Part shown: positions 11,956 to 20,233 of the stretch, in pieces
Position numbering within the stretch: position 1 is the first letter of the stretch
How the letters are laid out: every line of letters begins with the position of its first letter
Assembly (NCBI GenBank): GCA_964645785.1
Contig: CAZYAV010000042.1
Location: 1 to 20,754 of the forward strand
Direction of reading: 5' to 3'
Length of the DNA stretch: 20,754 nucleotides
Source: CALWZE01 sp964645785
GTDB taxonomy: Bacteria; Bacillota; Clostridia; Oscillospirales; Ruminococcaceae
The notes under the pieces: generated by a model
The model's database searches: none
Told to the model about the DNA's origin: nothing
The model's input: the letters and a program-made list of their open reading frames with translations, nothing else
Translations under genes and position numbers: made by a program

Positions 11956-12794
11956 TCTTCAACGCCCGGCGGGATTATGTGGTCAAGATCGCGGACGCGG
12001 TCGCCATGGCACACGATGAGCTTGTCGCAAATTGCGACAAGCTCAAAAGAAATAACCAGCACAGTGAGAATACATTTCGCGCGTGGTGCATCAGCATCGG
12101 GATCAGCAAAGACACGGCATATCGTCTCTTACAGGTCAGCGACCTCATCACCAGCAGCACACCGAACGAGCAAAAGCTGCTGAAAGATGCGCCGCCCTCT
12201 CTTTTGTATGAGGCCGCAAAGCCGTCGGCGCCCGCCGAGCTGGTCAGGGCGGTCAAAAGCGGAGACATCACCACACACAAAGAATACCAGAAAGCGCTGG
12301 AACGCATCAAGGAGCTGGAAAACCAAAACGAGAGCCTACTGCACAGCTATGAAACGGAAAAGGGCAAGGCCGAATCTGCGCGCAGGCTGGCCGAAGAAAC
12401 GACCAAGGAGCGGGACGGCGCGCGGAGTGCATTGCAGGCGGCAAAGCTGCGCGGCGACAAGCTGAAAGCGGAAAACGAGGCGCTGCTCGCCCGCCCCATC
12501 GAGGTGCAGGGCGTCGACCCGGACGAGCTGGACAGGCTCGCGAGGGAAAAAGCCGCCGAGCTGACCGAAGAGCTGCGCCGGCAGATGCAGGCGGCACAGC
12601 AGCCGGAGGAGTACGGCCAGAGCGCCGAAAGCGTCAATTACGACCAGGTGCTGCTTGCAGGCCGGATGCTCGATTCGGCCTGGGACATTGCAAAGGGATC
12701 CCTGTCCCGGCTCCCGCTGGATATGCGCGACCATCTGCATGCATCCCTGTCCGAGTTCACCGAAAGGATGGCGAGAGAATTAAAATGCCTGTAA
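11727..12794 (+). CDS. DUF3102-like phage protein with helical/coiled-coil C-terminus
   Basis: A 355-residue protein. The N-terminus is cysteine-rich (CLCESCTCTGCHEACFENC, then CGNPIDHC), suggesting zinc binding. Residues ~65-145 contain ARRDYVVKIADAVAMAHDEL and FRAWCISIGISKDTAYRLLQVSDLI, the helix-turn-helix-like core seen in phage DUF3102-type proteins beside replication genes. From ~200 to ~300 it is a long charged coiled coil (KALERIKELENQNESLL onward), and a short globular tail follows. ATG 11727 is chosen for its AAAGGAGCGAAAG ribosome site; upstream in-frame codons fall in a hairpin region. It overlaps the SbcC-like ATPase gene by 10 bases, so translation is probably coupled. A DNA-binding role in replication or segregation is inferred. 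Confidence 0.75.
   Translation: MAGSTVCLCESCTCTGCHEACFENCRECGNPIDHCNSYQTDGEKQLAARQPVNVAPFDYSGLSKQTIAVLHSAEKMIFNARRDYVVKIADAVAMAHDELVANCDKLKRNNQHSENTFRAWCISIGISKDTAYRLLQVSDLITSSTPNEQKLLKDAPPSLLYEAAKPSAPAELVRAVKSGDITTHKEYQKALERIKELENQNESLLHSYETEKGKAESARRLAEETTKERDGARSALQAAKLRGDKLKAENEALLARPIEVQGVDPDELDRLAREKAAELTEELRRQMQAAQQPEEYGQSAESVNYDQVLLAGRMLDSAWDIAKGSLSRLPLDMRDHLHASLSEFTERMARELKCL
12004..12042. repeat. 39-base duplicated segment with 23-bp palindrome, copy 2
   Basis: Second copy, 407 bases downstream, inside the DUF3102-like gene, where it encodes the AMAHDELVANCDK stretch. The perfect palindrome with 11-bp arms occupies 12020-12042. Confidence 0.92.
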
Positions 12795-14098
12795 AAATCA
12801 TAGAGCTTGAAGCGGAGAATGTCAAACGAATCAAGGCGGTGCAGCTGTTGCCTGCCCCAAACGGCCTGACCGTAATCGGCGGCAACAACAACCAGGGGAA
12901 AACCAGCGTACTCGATGCGATTGCCTGGGCGCTGGGCGGCGAAAAGTTCCGCCCGGAGGCCGCGCAGCGGGACGGCGCGAATACACCGCCGCACCTGCGC
13001 GTGCAGCTGTCCAACGGGCTGGTGGTCGAGCGCCGGGGCAAAAACAGCGCGCTGACCGTGACCGATCCGTCCGGCCGTAAAGGCGGCCAGCAGCTGCTTA
13101 ATGAATTTGTCGAGCAGCTGGCGCTCGATCTGCCCCGCTTCATGAACGCAACCGACAGGGAAAAGGCGGACATTCTGCTGCGCATCATCGGCGTCGGGGA
13201 TCGGCTCGCCGCGCTGGATACGAAGATCAAGGCGCTGTATGACCGCCGGACGGCGATCGGCCAGATTGCAGAATCCAAAAAGCACCATGCGCAGGAAATG
13301 CCGGAACACCACGGCGTTCCGGACGAGCCGGTCAACGCCTCCGAGCTGATCCGGCAGCAGCAGGAAATCCTTGCGCGCAATGCGGAGAACCAGCGCAAGC
13401 GGGAGCGGCTGTCCGAAATTGTGCGGGAAAAGGAGAACGCCGCCCAATCCCTCCACATGGTCATCGAGAAACTCGACGAGCTGACCGCGCGCCGGAACAG
13501 CCTGCAGCTGCGGCTCACCCAGCTGGAGCAGGACGAGCTGACCGCCCGCCGCAGCGCCGAGGCGCTGCAGGATGAAAGCACCGCGGAACTGGAACGGAAT
13601 CTGCGGGAAATCGAGACAATCAACGCGCGGGTGCGGGAAAATCTCGACCGCGCGCGGGCACTGGACGAGGCTGCGGCTTTTACCGCCCAGTACGCCGAAT
13701 TGACGGCGCAGATAGAAACCGAGCGGGAAAACCGCCTGAATCTGCTGCAGGGCGCAAATTTGCCGTTGCCCGGCCTTTCGGTCGAGGACGGCGCGCTGAC
13801 CTTTGAGGGCAGGCGATGGGCGGACATGTCCGGCTCCGATCAGCTGCGGGTCGCCACCGCGATTGTGCGCAAGCTCAATCCGGATTGTGGGTTTGTGCTG
13901 CTGGACAAGCTCGAACAGATGGACACGGAGACGCTGCGCGCATTTGGTTCCTGGCTTGAGGCCGAGGGCTTGCAGGCAATCGCGACCCGGGTCAGCACCG
14001 GCGGCGAGTGCCGGATCATCATCGAGGACGGGCGAGCCGTGGGCGCCGGTGAAGAACCGGCACAGCATCCGAAGCAGTGGAAGGAGGGCGTTTTTTAA
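12785..14098 (+). CDS. SbcC/RecF-like ATPase (SMC-type fold)
   Basis: A 437-residue ABC/SMC-type ATPase, much shorter than SbcC (~1000) but with the same order of parts. Walker A GGNNNQGKTS lies at residues 32-41, and a coiled-coil arm at about 155-320 (KKHHAQEMPE through REIETINARVRENL). The ABC signature MSGSDQLRVATAI is near 347 and the Walker B FVLLDKLEQMD near 369. Such phage ATPases act in DNA end processing or recombination, often with a nuclease or annealing protein. The residue after the Walker B Asp is Lys, and the nearest Glu comes two residues later, so hydrolysis may be unusual; I cannot judge whether that is normal for this subfamily. It starts within the 3' end of the previous gene and ends directly before the ATG of the next. 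Confidence 0.87.
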   Translation: MPVKIIELEAENVKRIKAVQLLPAPNGLTVIGGNNNQGKTSVLDAIAWALGGEKFRPEAAQRDGANTPPHLRVQLSNGLVVERRGKNSALTVTDPSGRKGGQQLLNEFVEQLALDLPRFMNATDREKADILLRIIGVGDRLAALDTKIKALYDRRTAIGQIAESKKHHAQEMPEHHGVPDEPVNASELIRQQQEILARNAENQRKRERLSEIVREKENAAQSLHMVIEKLDELTARRNSLQLRLTQLEQDELTARRSAEALQDESTAELERNLREIETINARVRENLDRARALDEAAAFTAQYAELTAQIETERENRLNLLQGANLPLPGLSVEDGALTFEGRRWADMSGSDQLRVATAIVRKLNPDCGFVLLDKLEQMDTETLRAFGSWLEAEGLQAIATRVSTGGECRIIIEDGRAVGAGEEPAQHPKQWKEGVF

Positions 14099-15217
14099 AT
14101 GTCCGGATATACAGTTACAGGCGGCATTATTCATACGCCGGCAAAGGTGGTGCTTTACGGCCCCGAGGGAATCGGGAAATCCACCTTTGCGAGCAGGTTC
14201 CCGAGCCCCGTATTTATCGACACGGAGGGCGGAACAAAAAAGCTGGACGTACAGCGGCTGCCCGCGCCAACCAGCTGGGCGATGCTGCTCGATGAGGTGG
14301 ACAGCGTGCGCAAAGGCGAGGTTCCCTGCGGCACGCTGGTGATTGACACGGCAGACTGGGCGGAGCGGCTCGCCATCCGCGCCGTCTGCGACCGCGCAAA
14401 CGTCAAGGGGATTGAGGATTTCGGCTATGGCAAAGGGTATACCTATGTCAAGGAGGAATTCGGCCGGCTGCTCGACCTGCTGGAGGACGTCGTCCGCACT
14501 GGGCGCAACATCGTCGTCACCGCGCACGCGCAGATCACCAAATTTGAGCAGCCGGACGAGCTGGGGGCATACGACCGCTGGACGATGAAAACCAGCAAGC
14601 AGGTCGCGCCGCTGTTGCGGGAATGGTGCGACATGCTGCTGTTCGCCAATTACAAGACGATTGTCGTCAAGGATGGGGACAAGCGGAACACCTCCAACAA
14701 GGTGCAGGGCGGCCGCCGGGTGCTGTACACCACCCATCACCCCTGCTGGGACGCAAAGAACCGGGACGGCCTCGCGGACGAGCTGCCGCTCGATTATGCG
14801 TCCATCGCGGACGTTATCCCGGACACTGCAGCGCCCGCTTCCCCGACCCAGGCACCGGCGGCGGTGCAGCCGCACCCGGTCACGATTGTCCCCGCCGCAG
14901 CGCCTGCCGTGCCGGCAGCCGATGCCGCACCCGGCACAGGGGAGACGCCGCCGCTTGGGGGGGTGCCGGTTGACCAGGCGCAGAGCGCGCTCGAAAAGAG
15001 ACTGTCCGACGAGGGAATCCCCGAACCGCTGCGGCCGCTCATGATGGCGCATTTTGTGGAACCGCAGGAAATTCAGGACGTCGTCGCTGCCCGGGGGTAT
15101 TTCCCCGCCGATATGCCGATTCGGGATTATCCGCCGGAATTTGTCAGCGGCGTGCTGGTGAACGCGTGGGAGCAGGTATACGGGATGATCTCGGACAGAA
15201 GAGATCTTCCCTTTTAA
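14099..15217 (+). CDS. Sak4-like RecA-fold ATPase (AAA_24), single-strand annealing/recombination
   Basis: A 372-residue protein. Residues 1-235 form a RecA-like NTPase core: Walker A GPEGIGKST (21-29), a second acidic motif DTEGGTKKLD (41-50), Walker B TLVIDTAD (79-86), and NIVVTAHAQ (137-145) as a sensor-like strand. This is the pattern of phage AAA_24 / Sak4-type proteins, which promote single-strand annealing together with an SSB-like partner. Residues ~241-290 are a Pro/Ala-rich disordered linker, and 291-372 a small extra domain of unknown role. The start follows the SbcC stop without a gap, with AAGGAGGG 11 bases upstream. The next gene, DUF669, is the usual neighbour of Sak4 genes, which supports the assignment. 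Confidence 0.85.
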   Translation: MSGYTVTGGIIHTPAKVVLYGPEGIGKSTFASRFPSPVFIDTEGGTKKLDVQRLPAPTSWAMLLDEVDSVRKGEVPCGTLVIDTADWAERLAIRAVCDRANVKGIEDFGYGKGYTYVKEEFGRLLDLLEDVVRTGRNIVVTAHAQITKFEQPDELGAYDRWTMKTSKQVAPLLREWCDMLLFANYKTIVVKDGDKRNTSNKVQGGRRVLYTTHHPCWDAKNRDGLADELPLDYASIADVIPDTAAPASPTQAPAAVQPHPVTIVPAAAPAVPAADAAPGTGETPPLGGVPVDQAQSALEKRLSDEGIPEPLRPLMMAHFVEPQEIQDVVAARGYFPADMPIRDYPPEFVSGVLVNAWEQVYGMISDRRDLPF

Positions 15218-15244
15218 TCAATGGCCAACAGGAGGACATAGACC

Positions 15245-15742
15245 ATGTACGAAGCATTCACCGAAATCAAGAACGACCGGGATTGCCCGTTTGACTGGGA
15301 CAGCTCGGTCACAAACGAAAAGCCGGAATCCATTCTGTTCCGCGAAGGGGACTATCCGTTTGAGGTTGTCAAGTTTGAACGCGACCGCTTTGTCGGCAGC
15401 GCCAAAATGCAGCCCTGCAACATGGCGGTGCTCACCCTGCGCGTCCGCAACGAAAAGCAGGAGGAGACATCCGTCATCCACCGGCTGTATCTCAACAAAA
15501 AAGTGCAATGGAAGATCCACGAGTTTTGCGTCAGCATCGGGCAGGCGCGCCCGGGAGACGAGACCGTGCAGCCGCGCTGGAATGAAATGACCGGCGCGCG
15601 GGGAATCTGCCATCTCACCATCCACGAATACACGGGAAACGACTGCACGCTCCGGCAATCCAACCAGGTTGCCAAATTCCTGCCGCCGCCCGCGCCAACC
15701 GCCGCCGAACCCGCCCCGCAATGGGTACAGGGGCGGTTCTGA
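15245..15742 (+). CDS. DUF669-family phage protein (SSB-like partner)
   Basis: A 165-residue protein of the DUF669 type found beside phage recombination ATPases. Characteristic parts are the N-terminal FDWDSS segment, REGDYPFEVVKFER, and the beta-rich middle ending in the GARGICHLTIHEYTG strand with a conserved Asn/Lys-rich end (SNQVAKFLPP). The tail is Pro/Ala-rich and ends QGRF, recalling the flexible tails of SSB-like proteins. A single-strand DNA-binding role is known or proposed for relatives and inferred here. AGGAGGACATAG precedes the ATG. The stop overlaps the next start as TGATG, indicating translational coupling to the helicase. Confidence 0.85.
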   Translation: MYEAFTEIKNDRDCPFDWDSSVTNEKPESILFREGDYPFEVVKFERDRFVGSAKMQPCNMAVLTLRVRNEKQEETSVIHRLYLNKKVQWKIHEFCVSIGQARPGDETVQPRWNEMTGARGICHLTIHEYTGNDCTLRQSNQVAKFLPPPAPTAAEPAPQWVQGRF

Positions 15743-17346
15743 TGGGTACGCTTGCCATGCGTCCCTACCAGCAGGAGGCGCGCAGGTCGATTCATGCCGA
15801 GTGGGATAACGGGCACACGCGCACCCTTATGGTGCTCCCGACCGGCACGGGCAAAACCATCGTGTTTGCGGCAATTGCCGAGGATCAGGTGCGCAGCGGC
15901 AAACGGGTGCTGGTACTCGCGCACCGCGGAGAGCTGCTCGAGCAGGCCGCGGACAAAATCCGGCGCACAACCGGCCTGTGCAGCGCGGTTGAAAAGGCGC
16001 AGGACAGCTGCCTTGGCAGCTGGTTCCGGATCGTCGTGGGCAGTGTGCAGAGCCTGCAGCGCCCGAACCGGCTCGAACAGTTCCCGCACGACTATTTCGG
16101 CACCATCATCATCGACGAGGCGCACCACGCCATCACCGACGGATACCTGCGCATCCTGGAGCATTTTGCGGGCGCGCAGGTGCTTGGCGTAACCGCAACG
16201 CCGGATCGCGGGGATATGCGGAATCTCGGCGAGGTATTCGATTCCCTCGCGTATGAATACACGCTGCCGCAGGCAATCCGGGACGGGTTCCTCTGCCCCA
16301 TCAAGGCGCAGACCATCCCGCTGACCCTCGACATCAGCAGCGTCGCCCTGAGCGGCGGGGACTTTGCCGCCGGCGGGCTCGGCGCCGCACTCGACCCGTA
16401 TCTTGAGCAGATCGCGGCCGAGATGGCCGCGGCCTGCGCCGAACGCCGCACCGTCGTATTCCTGCCCCTGATTAAGACCTCGCAGAAGTTCCGGGATATC
16501 CTCAACGCGCACGGGCTGCGCGCCGCAGAGGTGAACGGGCAGAGCGGCGACCGCGCGCAGATTCTTGCGGATTTCACCGCCGGGCGGTACAACGTGCTGT
16601 GCAATTCCATGCTGCTCACCGAAGGGTGGGACTGCCCCGCGGTCGATTGCGTGGTTGTTCTGCGGCCGACCAAGGTGCGCAGCTTATACAGCCAGATGGT
16701 GGGGCGCGGCACACGCCTGTCCTCCGAGACCGGCAAGCGGGATCTGCTCCTGCTCGATTTCCTGTGGCACACGGAGCGGCACGAGCTTTGCCACCCGGCC
16801 GATCTTGTCTGCAATAGCCGGGAGGTCGCGCAGCGGATGACCGACACCCTCGCGCAAGCAGGCTGCCCGGAAGATATCGAGCAAGCGGCAAAACAGGCCG
16901 AGGACGACGTGGTCGCGAAGCGGGAGGAGGCGCTTGCGAAGCAGCTGGAGGAGATGCGCAAGCGCAAACGCAGGCTGGTTGACCCACTGCAATATGAGAT
17001 GTCCATCCAGGCGGAGGATTTGTCTGGCTATGTGCCGGCGTTTGGCTGGGAGATGGGGCCGCCCAGCACCGCGCAAAAGCAGGCGCTTGAAAAGCTGGGC
17101 ATATTCCCCGATGCAGTCGAAAACGCCGGCAAGGCGGATTTGCTGCTGGACAGGCTGGCCAAGCGCCGCGCCGCCGGGTTGACAACCCCCAAGCAGATTC
17201 GGTTCCTCGAAGGGAAAGGCTTCCGGCATGTCGGGGAATGGATGTTCGAGGATGCCCGGCATATGATCGACCGGATTGCGGGCAACGGGTGGCGCCTCCC
17301 CGCCGGCGTGGAACCCGCCTACTATTCCCCGCAGATGAATTGGTGA
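15742..17346 (+). CDS. SF2 DEAD/DEAH-box helicase
   Basis: A 534-residue superfamily 2 helicase for phage DNA replication or recombination. Motif I LPTGTGKT (32-39), motif Ia VLAHRGEL, motif II DEAHH (~125), motif III TATPDR (~151), the second RecA-like domain with VFLPLIKTSQKF, motif V LLTEGWDCP and motif VI QMVGRGTR (~318-325) are all intact. The segment ~400-440 is a charged helical insert (EEALAKQLEEMRKRKRR). The C-terminal ~100 residues hold two short repeated helical motifs (STAQKQALEKLGI and TPKQIRFLEGKGF), probably DNA contacts typical of phage RAD3/UvrB-like helicases. I start at the ATG overlapping the DUF669 stop (TGATG), not at the in-frame ATG at 15721, which lies well inside DUF669. 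Confidence 0.92.
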   Translation: MGTLAMRPYQQEARRSIHAEWDNGHTRTLMVLPTGTGKTIVFAAIAEDQVRSGKRVLVLAHRGELLEQAADKIRRTTGLCSAVEKAQDSCLGSWFRIVVGSVQSLQRPNRLEQFPHDYFGTIIIDEAHHAITDGYLRILEHFAGAQVLGVTATPDRGDMRNLGEVFDSLAYEYTLPQAIRDGFLCPIKAQTIPLTLDISSVALSGGDFAAGGLGAALDPYLEQIAAEMAAACAERRTVVFLPLIKTSQKFRDILNAHGLRAAEVNGQSGDRAQILADFTAGRYNVLCNSMLLTEGWDCPAVDCVVVLRPTKVRSLYSQMVGRGTRLSSETGKRDLLLLDFLWHTERHELCHPADLVCNSREVAQRMTDTLAQAGCPEDIEQAAKQAEDDVVAKREEALAKQLEEMRKRKRRLVDPLQYEMSIQAEDLSGYVPAFGWEMGPPSTAQKQALEKLGIFPDAVENAGKADLLLDRLAKRRAAGLTTPKQIRFLEGKGFRHVGEWMFEDARHMIDRIAGNGWRLPAGVEPAYYSPQMNW

Positions 17347-17350
17347 GAAG

Positions 17351-19591
17351 ATGAACAGCAAACAACAGGATTTGACCGACGCGCTCGACTTTCTCCGGGC
17401 GGATGCACTGACCTATACCGAGTGGACGGCCGTCGGCATGGGATTGAAGGAGGCCGGAATGCCCTGCAGCGCGTGGGAACAGTGGTCCGCGAGGGATCCG
17501 GGGCGATACCACAAGGGCGAATGCGCGCGCAAATGGGAGAGCTTCCGGGGCGGCAGCGGCGCGCCGCTGACCGAAAACACGATCTTTAAAATGGCGTATA
17601 GCCGCGGATGGCAGGGCGCAGCCTGGGATAGCGCGATGGATTGGAACGACGCGGTCAGCCCTGCCGGCACGCCGCCGGACACCGCTCTGATCGACCGCCG
17701 GTGGATCGAGAGGCAGGAACTGACCATCCCCGAGGACTGGCAGCCGGAAAAGCAGCTGATCGCCTATCTGGAAACCCTGTTCGAGCCGAACGAAAATGTC
17801 GGGTTCGTGACCAAGAGCCGGCACCGCGACGGGCGTTATACCCCGACCGAGGGGTTCTGGGACCGCACCGCGGGACAGCTGATCGAATCGCTGAGCAAAT
17901 GCGGCGGAGATATCGGCGCGGTGATTGGCGACTACGACCCGGAGGCCGGCGCGTGGATCCGATTTAACCCGCTGGACGGAAAGGGATGCACCAACAAGAA
18001 CGTGACCGAATACCGGTTTGCACTTGTGGAGAGCGACGACTTGGACATCCCCACCCAGAACGCGATCATCCACCAGCTGGAGCTCCCCTGCGCGGCGCTC
18101 GTCTACAGCGGCGGGAAAAGCCTGCACGCCATTGTGCGGGTGGATGCGCCGGATTATCCGGAATACCGCCGCCGGGTGGATTATCTGTACAGCGTCTGCC
18201 AGAAAAACGGGCTTGTGCTCGACCAGAACTGCCGCAACCCCAGCCGCCTGTCCCGGATGCCCGGCGTGCTGCGCGCGGGGCAAAAGCAGGCGCTGATTGA
18301 GACGAATATCGGCAAGGCAAACTGGGCGGAGTGGAAGGATTGGGTCGAAGCGGCCGACGACGACCTGCCCGACACCGAGAACATGGCCGCCGTCTGGGAC
18401 AATCTGCCCGCGCTGTCCCCGCCGCTCATTGAGGGAGTATTGCGGCAGGGGCACAAGATGCTGCTTGCAGGTCCGTCCAAAGCTGGAAAGAGCTTTGCCC
18501 TCATCGAGCTGTGCATCTCCATCGCGGAGGGAATCCGCTGGCTCGGGCAGTTTGACTGCACCAGGGGACGGGTGCTGTACATCAATTTAGAGCTGGATCG
18601 TGCATCCTGCCTGCACCGCTTCCGGGACGTTTACAGCGCGCTGCATCAGAGGCCATCCCAGCTGCAAAATATTGATATCTGGAACCTGCGGGGCGCGTCG
18701 GTGCCCATGGACAAGCTGGCGCCCAAGCTGATCCGGCGCGCCGCCAAAAAAGGGTACATCGCAATCGTGCTGGATCCCATCTACAAGGTCATCACCGGCG
18801 ACGAGAACAGCGCCGACCAGATGGCGAATTTCTGCAACCAGTTCGACCTTGTCTTCAAGGAGATGGGCTGCGCGGTGATCTACAGCCACAACCATTCCAA
18901 GGGCGCGCAGGGGGGTAAGCGCAGCATGGACAGGGCAAGCGGCAGCGGCGTCTTTGCCCGGGATCCCGACGCGCTGCTGGACATGACCGAACTGGAACCG
19001 ACCGAGGCCATCCGCGCGCAGCTGGAAAACCGCGCCGCCTGTGCGGCCTGCACCGCGCTGCTGGATGCAAACGGGATGCAGGATGCCTACGGGCAGGACG
19101 ACGCGCTGAGCCGCACCCAGATACTCGCCATCTGCCGGGAACATTTCGCCGGCGACATCCTGCGCGAACTGGACGCCGATATCGGCCGGGCAATCGAGCG
19201 GTCAAGAGCCTTGACGGCGTGGCGCATCGAGGGGACGCTGCGCGAGTTTGCGCGGTTCCCGCCCGTCAACCTCTGGTTCGACTACCCCATCCACCGGACG
19301 GACACCGGATTGCTGGAGGATTTGCAGCCGGAAACGGACATGCAGGCGCGCGGACGTGCAGGCGCCGCAAAGCGTTGGGGGTCTGCCAAAGATTCCGCCG
19401 CGAAAAAGACCGCCCGCGAGCTGTCAAACGCGTTCGACGCCTGTATGATGGACGGCCGCGTCACGATCTATAGCATGGCGGAATATCTCGACCTGAAGCC
19501 GAACACAGTCAAGAAAAAGCTGCGCGACACGGGTGGGTACTGGATCGACGGAGAGCAGGTCGGGCGCAAAGAACCGGGGAGCAGCGGGTGA
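17351..19591 (+). CDS. Phage primase-helicase (PriCT_2 / AEP-like primase plus RecA-type helicase)
   Basis: A 746-residue multidomain replication protein that probably opens the phage origin and primes synthesis. Residues ~8-75 match PriCT_2 (ALDFLRADALTYTEWTAVGM). About 215-330 look like an archaeo-eukaryotic-type primase core, with the acidic FALVESDDLD, the SGGKSLHAIVRV motif carrying the catalytic-type His, and NPSRLSRMPGV. A RecA-like helicase follows: Walker A AGPSKAGKSF near 372-381, Walker B IAIVLDPIYK near 475, and the IYSHNHSKG sensor. The last ~50 residues form a winged-helix domain (TIYSMAEYLDLKPNTVKKKL), a plausible origin-binding module. The start is four bases after the helicase stop with GAGAAG upstream. 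Immediately downstream lies the candidate origin (19613-19720), consistent with an initiator gene next to its target. Confidence 0.88.
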   Translation: MNSKQQDLTDALDFLRADALTYTEWTAVGMGLKEAGMPCSAWEQWSARDPGRYHKGECARKWESFRGGSGAPLTENTIFKMAYSRGWQGAAWDSAMDWNDAVSPAGTPPDTALIDRRWIERQELTIPEDWQPEKQLIAYLETLFEPNENVGFVTKSRHRDGRYTPTEGFWDRTAGQLIESLSKCGGDIGAVIGDYDPEAGAWIRFNPLDGKGCTNKNVTEYRFALVESDDLDIPTQNAIIHQLELPCAALVYSGGKSLHAIVRVDAPDYPEYRRRVDYLYSVCQKNGLVLDQNCRNPSRLSRMPGVLRAGQKQALIETNIGKANWAEWKDWVEAADDDLPDTENMAAVWDNLPALSPPLIEGVLRQGHKMLLAGPSKAGKSFALIELCISIAEGIRWLGQFDCTRGRVLYINLELDRASCLHRFRDVYSALHQRPSQLQNIDIWNLRGASVPMDKLAPKLIRRAAKKGYIAIVLDPIYKVITGDENSADQMANFCNQFDLVFKEMGCAVIYSHNHSKGAQGGKRSMDRASGSGVFARDPDALLDMTELEPTEAIRAQLENRAACAACTALLDANGMQDAYGQDDALSRTQILAICREHFAGDILRELDADIGRAIERSRALTAWRIEGTLREFARFPPVNLWFDYPIHRTDTGLLEDLQPETDMQARGRAGAAKRWGSAKDSAAKKTARELSNAFDACMMDGRVTIYSMAEYLDLKPNTVKKKLRDTGGYWIDGEQVGRKEPGSSG

Positions 19592-19612
19592 AAAGAAAAC
19601 TTGGCATTTTGT

Positions 19613-19720
19613 GCAAAATAGCCGCTATTTTTGCATTTTGCACTTTTGACGATTTCGGCAAAATAGCCGCTATAACTGCTATCCCAAACACGAGTTATAG
19701 CCTTATATATATATATATAA
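19613..19720. other. Candidate replication origin: iterons, dyads and AT-rich tract
   Basis: A 16-bp direct repeat GCAAAATAGCCGCTAT at 19613-19628 and 19658-19673, each holding the palindrome ATAGC-C-GCTAT. Further half-sites are GCTAT at 19678-19682 and ATAGC at 19697-19701, six in all. A GCTATAACT/AGTTATAGC dyad (19669-19677 and 19693-19701) leads to an 18-bp pure A/T palindrome (19703-19720) suited to unwinding. This AT-rich block stands out in the GC-rich cassette and lies 22 bases after the primase-helicase gene. Alternative: an operator cluster. Confidence 0.6.
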
Positions 19721-19730
19721 ATTTTGCAGT

Positions 19731-19800
19731 ATGTGTGTGGTGTCCCTAACCTGTGGGGGCCTAAACCGCCCCACAGGGTTAGGGTACCCTCCACACACTG
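19731..19800 (+). other. Large composite hairpin before the RusA gene
   Basis: Outer stem GTGTGTGG (19733-19740) with CCACACAC (19791-19798); inner stem CCCTAACC-TGTGGGG (19744-19758) with CCCCACA-G-GGTTAGGG (19769-19784), one bulged G, 10-base loop. The two stems are separated by small internal loops (3 and 6 bases). There is no T-run, so it is not an intrinsic terminator. It may be an origin structure, a folded leader RNA or a processing site. Confidence 0.7.
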
Positions 19801-19825
19801 CGGCGCCTCAGAAAGGAGGAGCAGG

Positions 19826-20233
19826 ATGGAATTTTTTATGCCGATGATTCCGCCGGAAATTACCCACCAGGCGAAAGAGCTCCGCGCGTTCATGAAAAAC
19901 GGGAAACCTGCCGCGGTGCTGCACGATTCCGCGGAATTAAAAAATGCGCGCGCAAAGCTGCGGGCGCATCTTACAAAGCACCGGCCGGCGCAGCCAATGG
20001 CGGGCGCGGTGCACCTCGGGGTCAAATGGTGCTTCCCTCTTCGTGGCAGGCATAGGAATGGCGAGTATCGGACGAGCCGCCCGGATACGGACAACCTGCA
20101 AAAGGTGCTCAAGGATTGCATGACCGACCTGGGGTTCTGGCACGACGACGCCCAGGTCGCAAGCGAGATTGCCGAAAAGTTCTGGGCGGACACGCCGGGA
20201 ATTTACATTTTTGCGGAGGAACTCGGGCAATGA
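19826..20233 (+). CDS. rusA: RusA-family Holliday junction resolvase
   Basis: A 135-residue endonuclease that resolves four-way DNA junctions formed during phage recombination. The family core RPDTDNLQKVLKDCMTD, then FWHDDAQV, carries the metal-binding aspartates, here Asp87, Asp89 and Asp107/108, matching the E. coli RusA triad. Length is close to the usual ~120-140. GAAAGGAGGAGCAGG precedes ATG 19826. A longer frame from 19724 would start within the large hairpin and lacks a ribosome site. It follows the candidate origin and overlaps the next gene by four bases (ATGA). The symbol is by family; this is the phage homologue. Confidence 0.9.
   Translation: MEFFMPMIPPEITHQAKELRAFMKNGKPAAVLHDSAELKNARAKLRAHLTKHRPAQPMAGAVHLGVKWCFPLRGRHRNGEYRTSRPDTDNLQKVLKDCMTDLGFWHDDAQVASEIAEKFWADTPGIYIFAEELGQ

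Noticed and set aside
14677..14687. GGACAAGCGGA, identical to the last bases of repeat copy C at the suspected attL
   Set aside because: An 11-base match inside the Sak4-like coding sequence with no flanking similarity; probably chance.
12638..15052. 804-residue open frame on the minus strand
   Set aside because: Antisense shadow of the SbcC-like and Sak4-like genes caused by high GC; no ribosome site, no domains, composition rich in Arg/His/Gln.
16616..18454. 612-residue open frame on the minus strand
   Set aside because: Antisense to the helicase and primase genes, which have full motif sets; no start context or recognisable family.
19468..20193. 241-residue minus-strand frame across the candidate origin
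   Set aside because: It spans the AT tract, the large hairpin and antisense RusA; low-complexity in part and without start signals.
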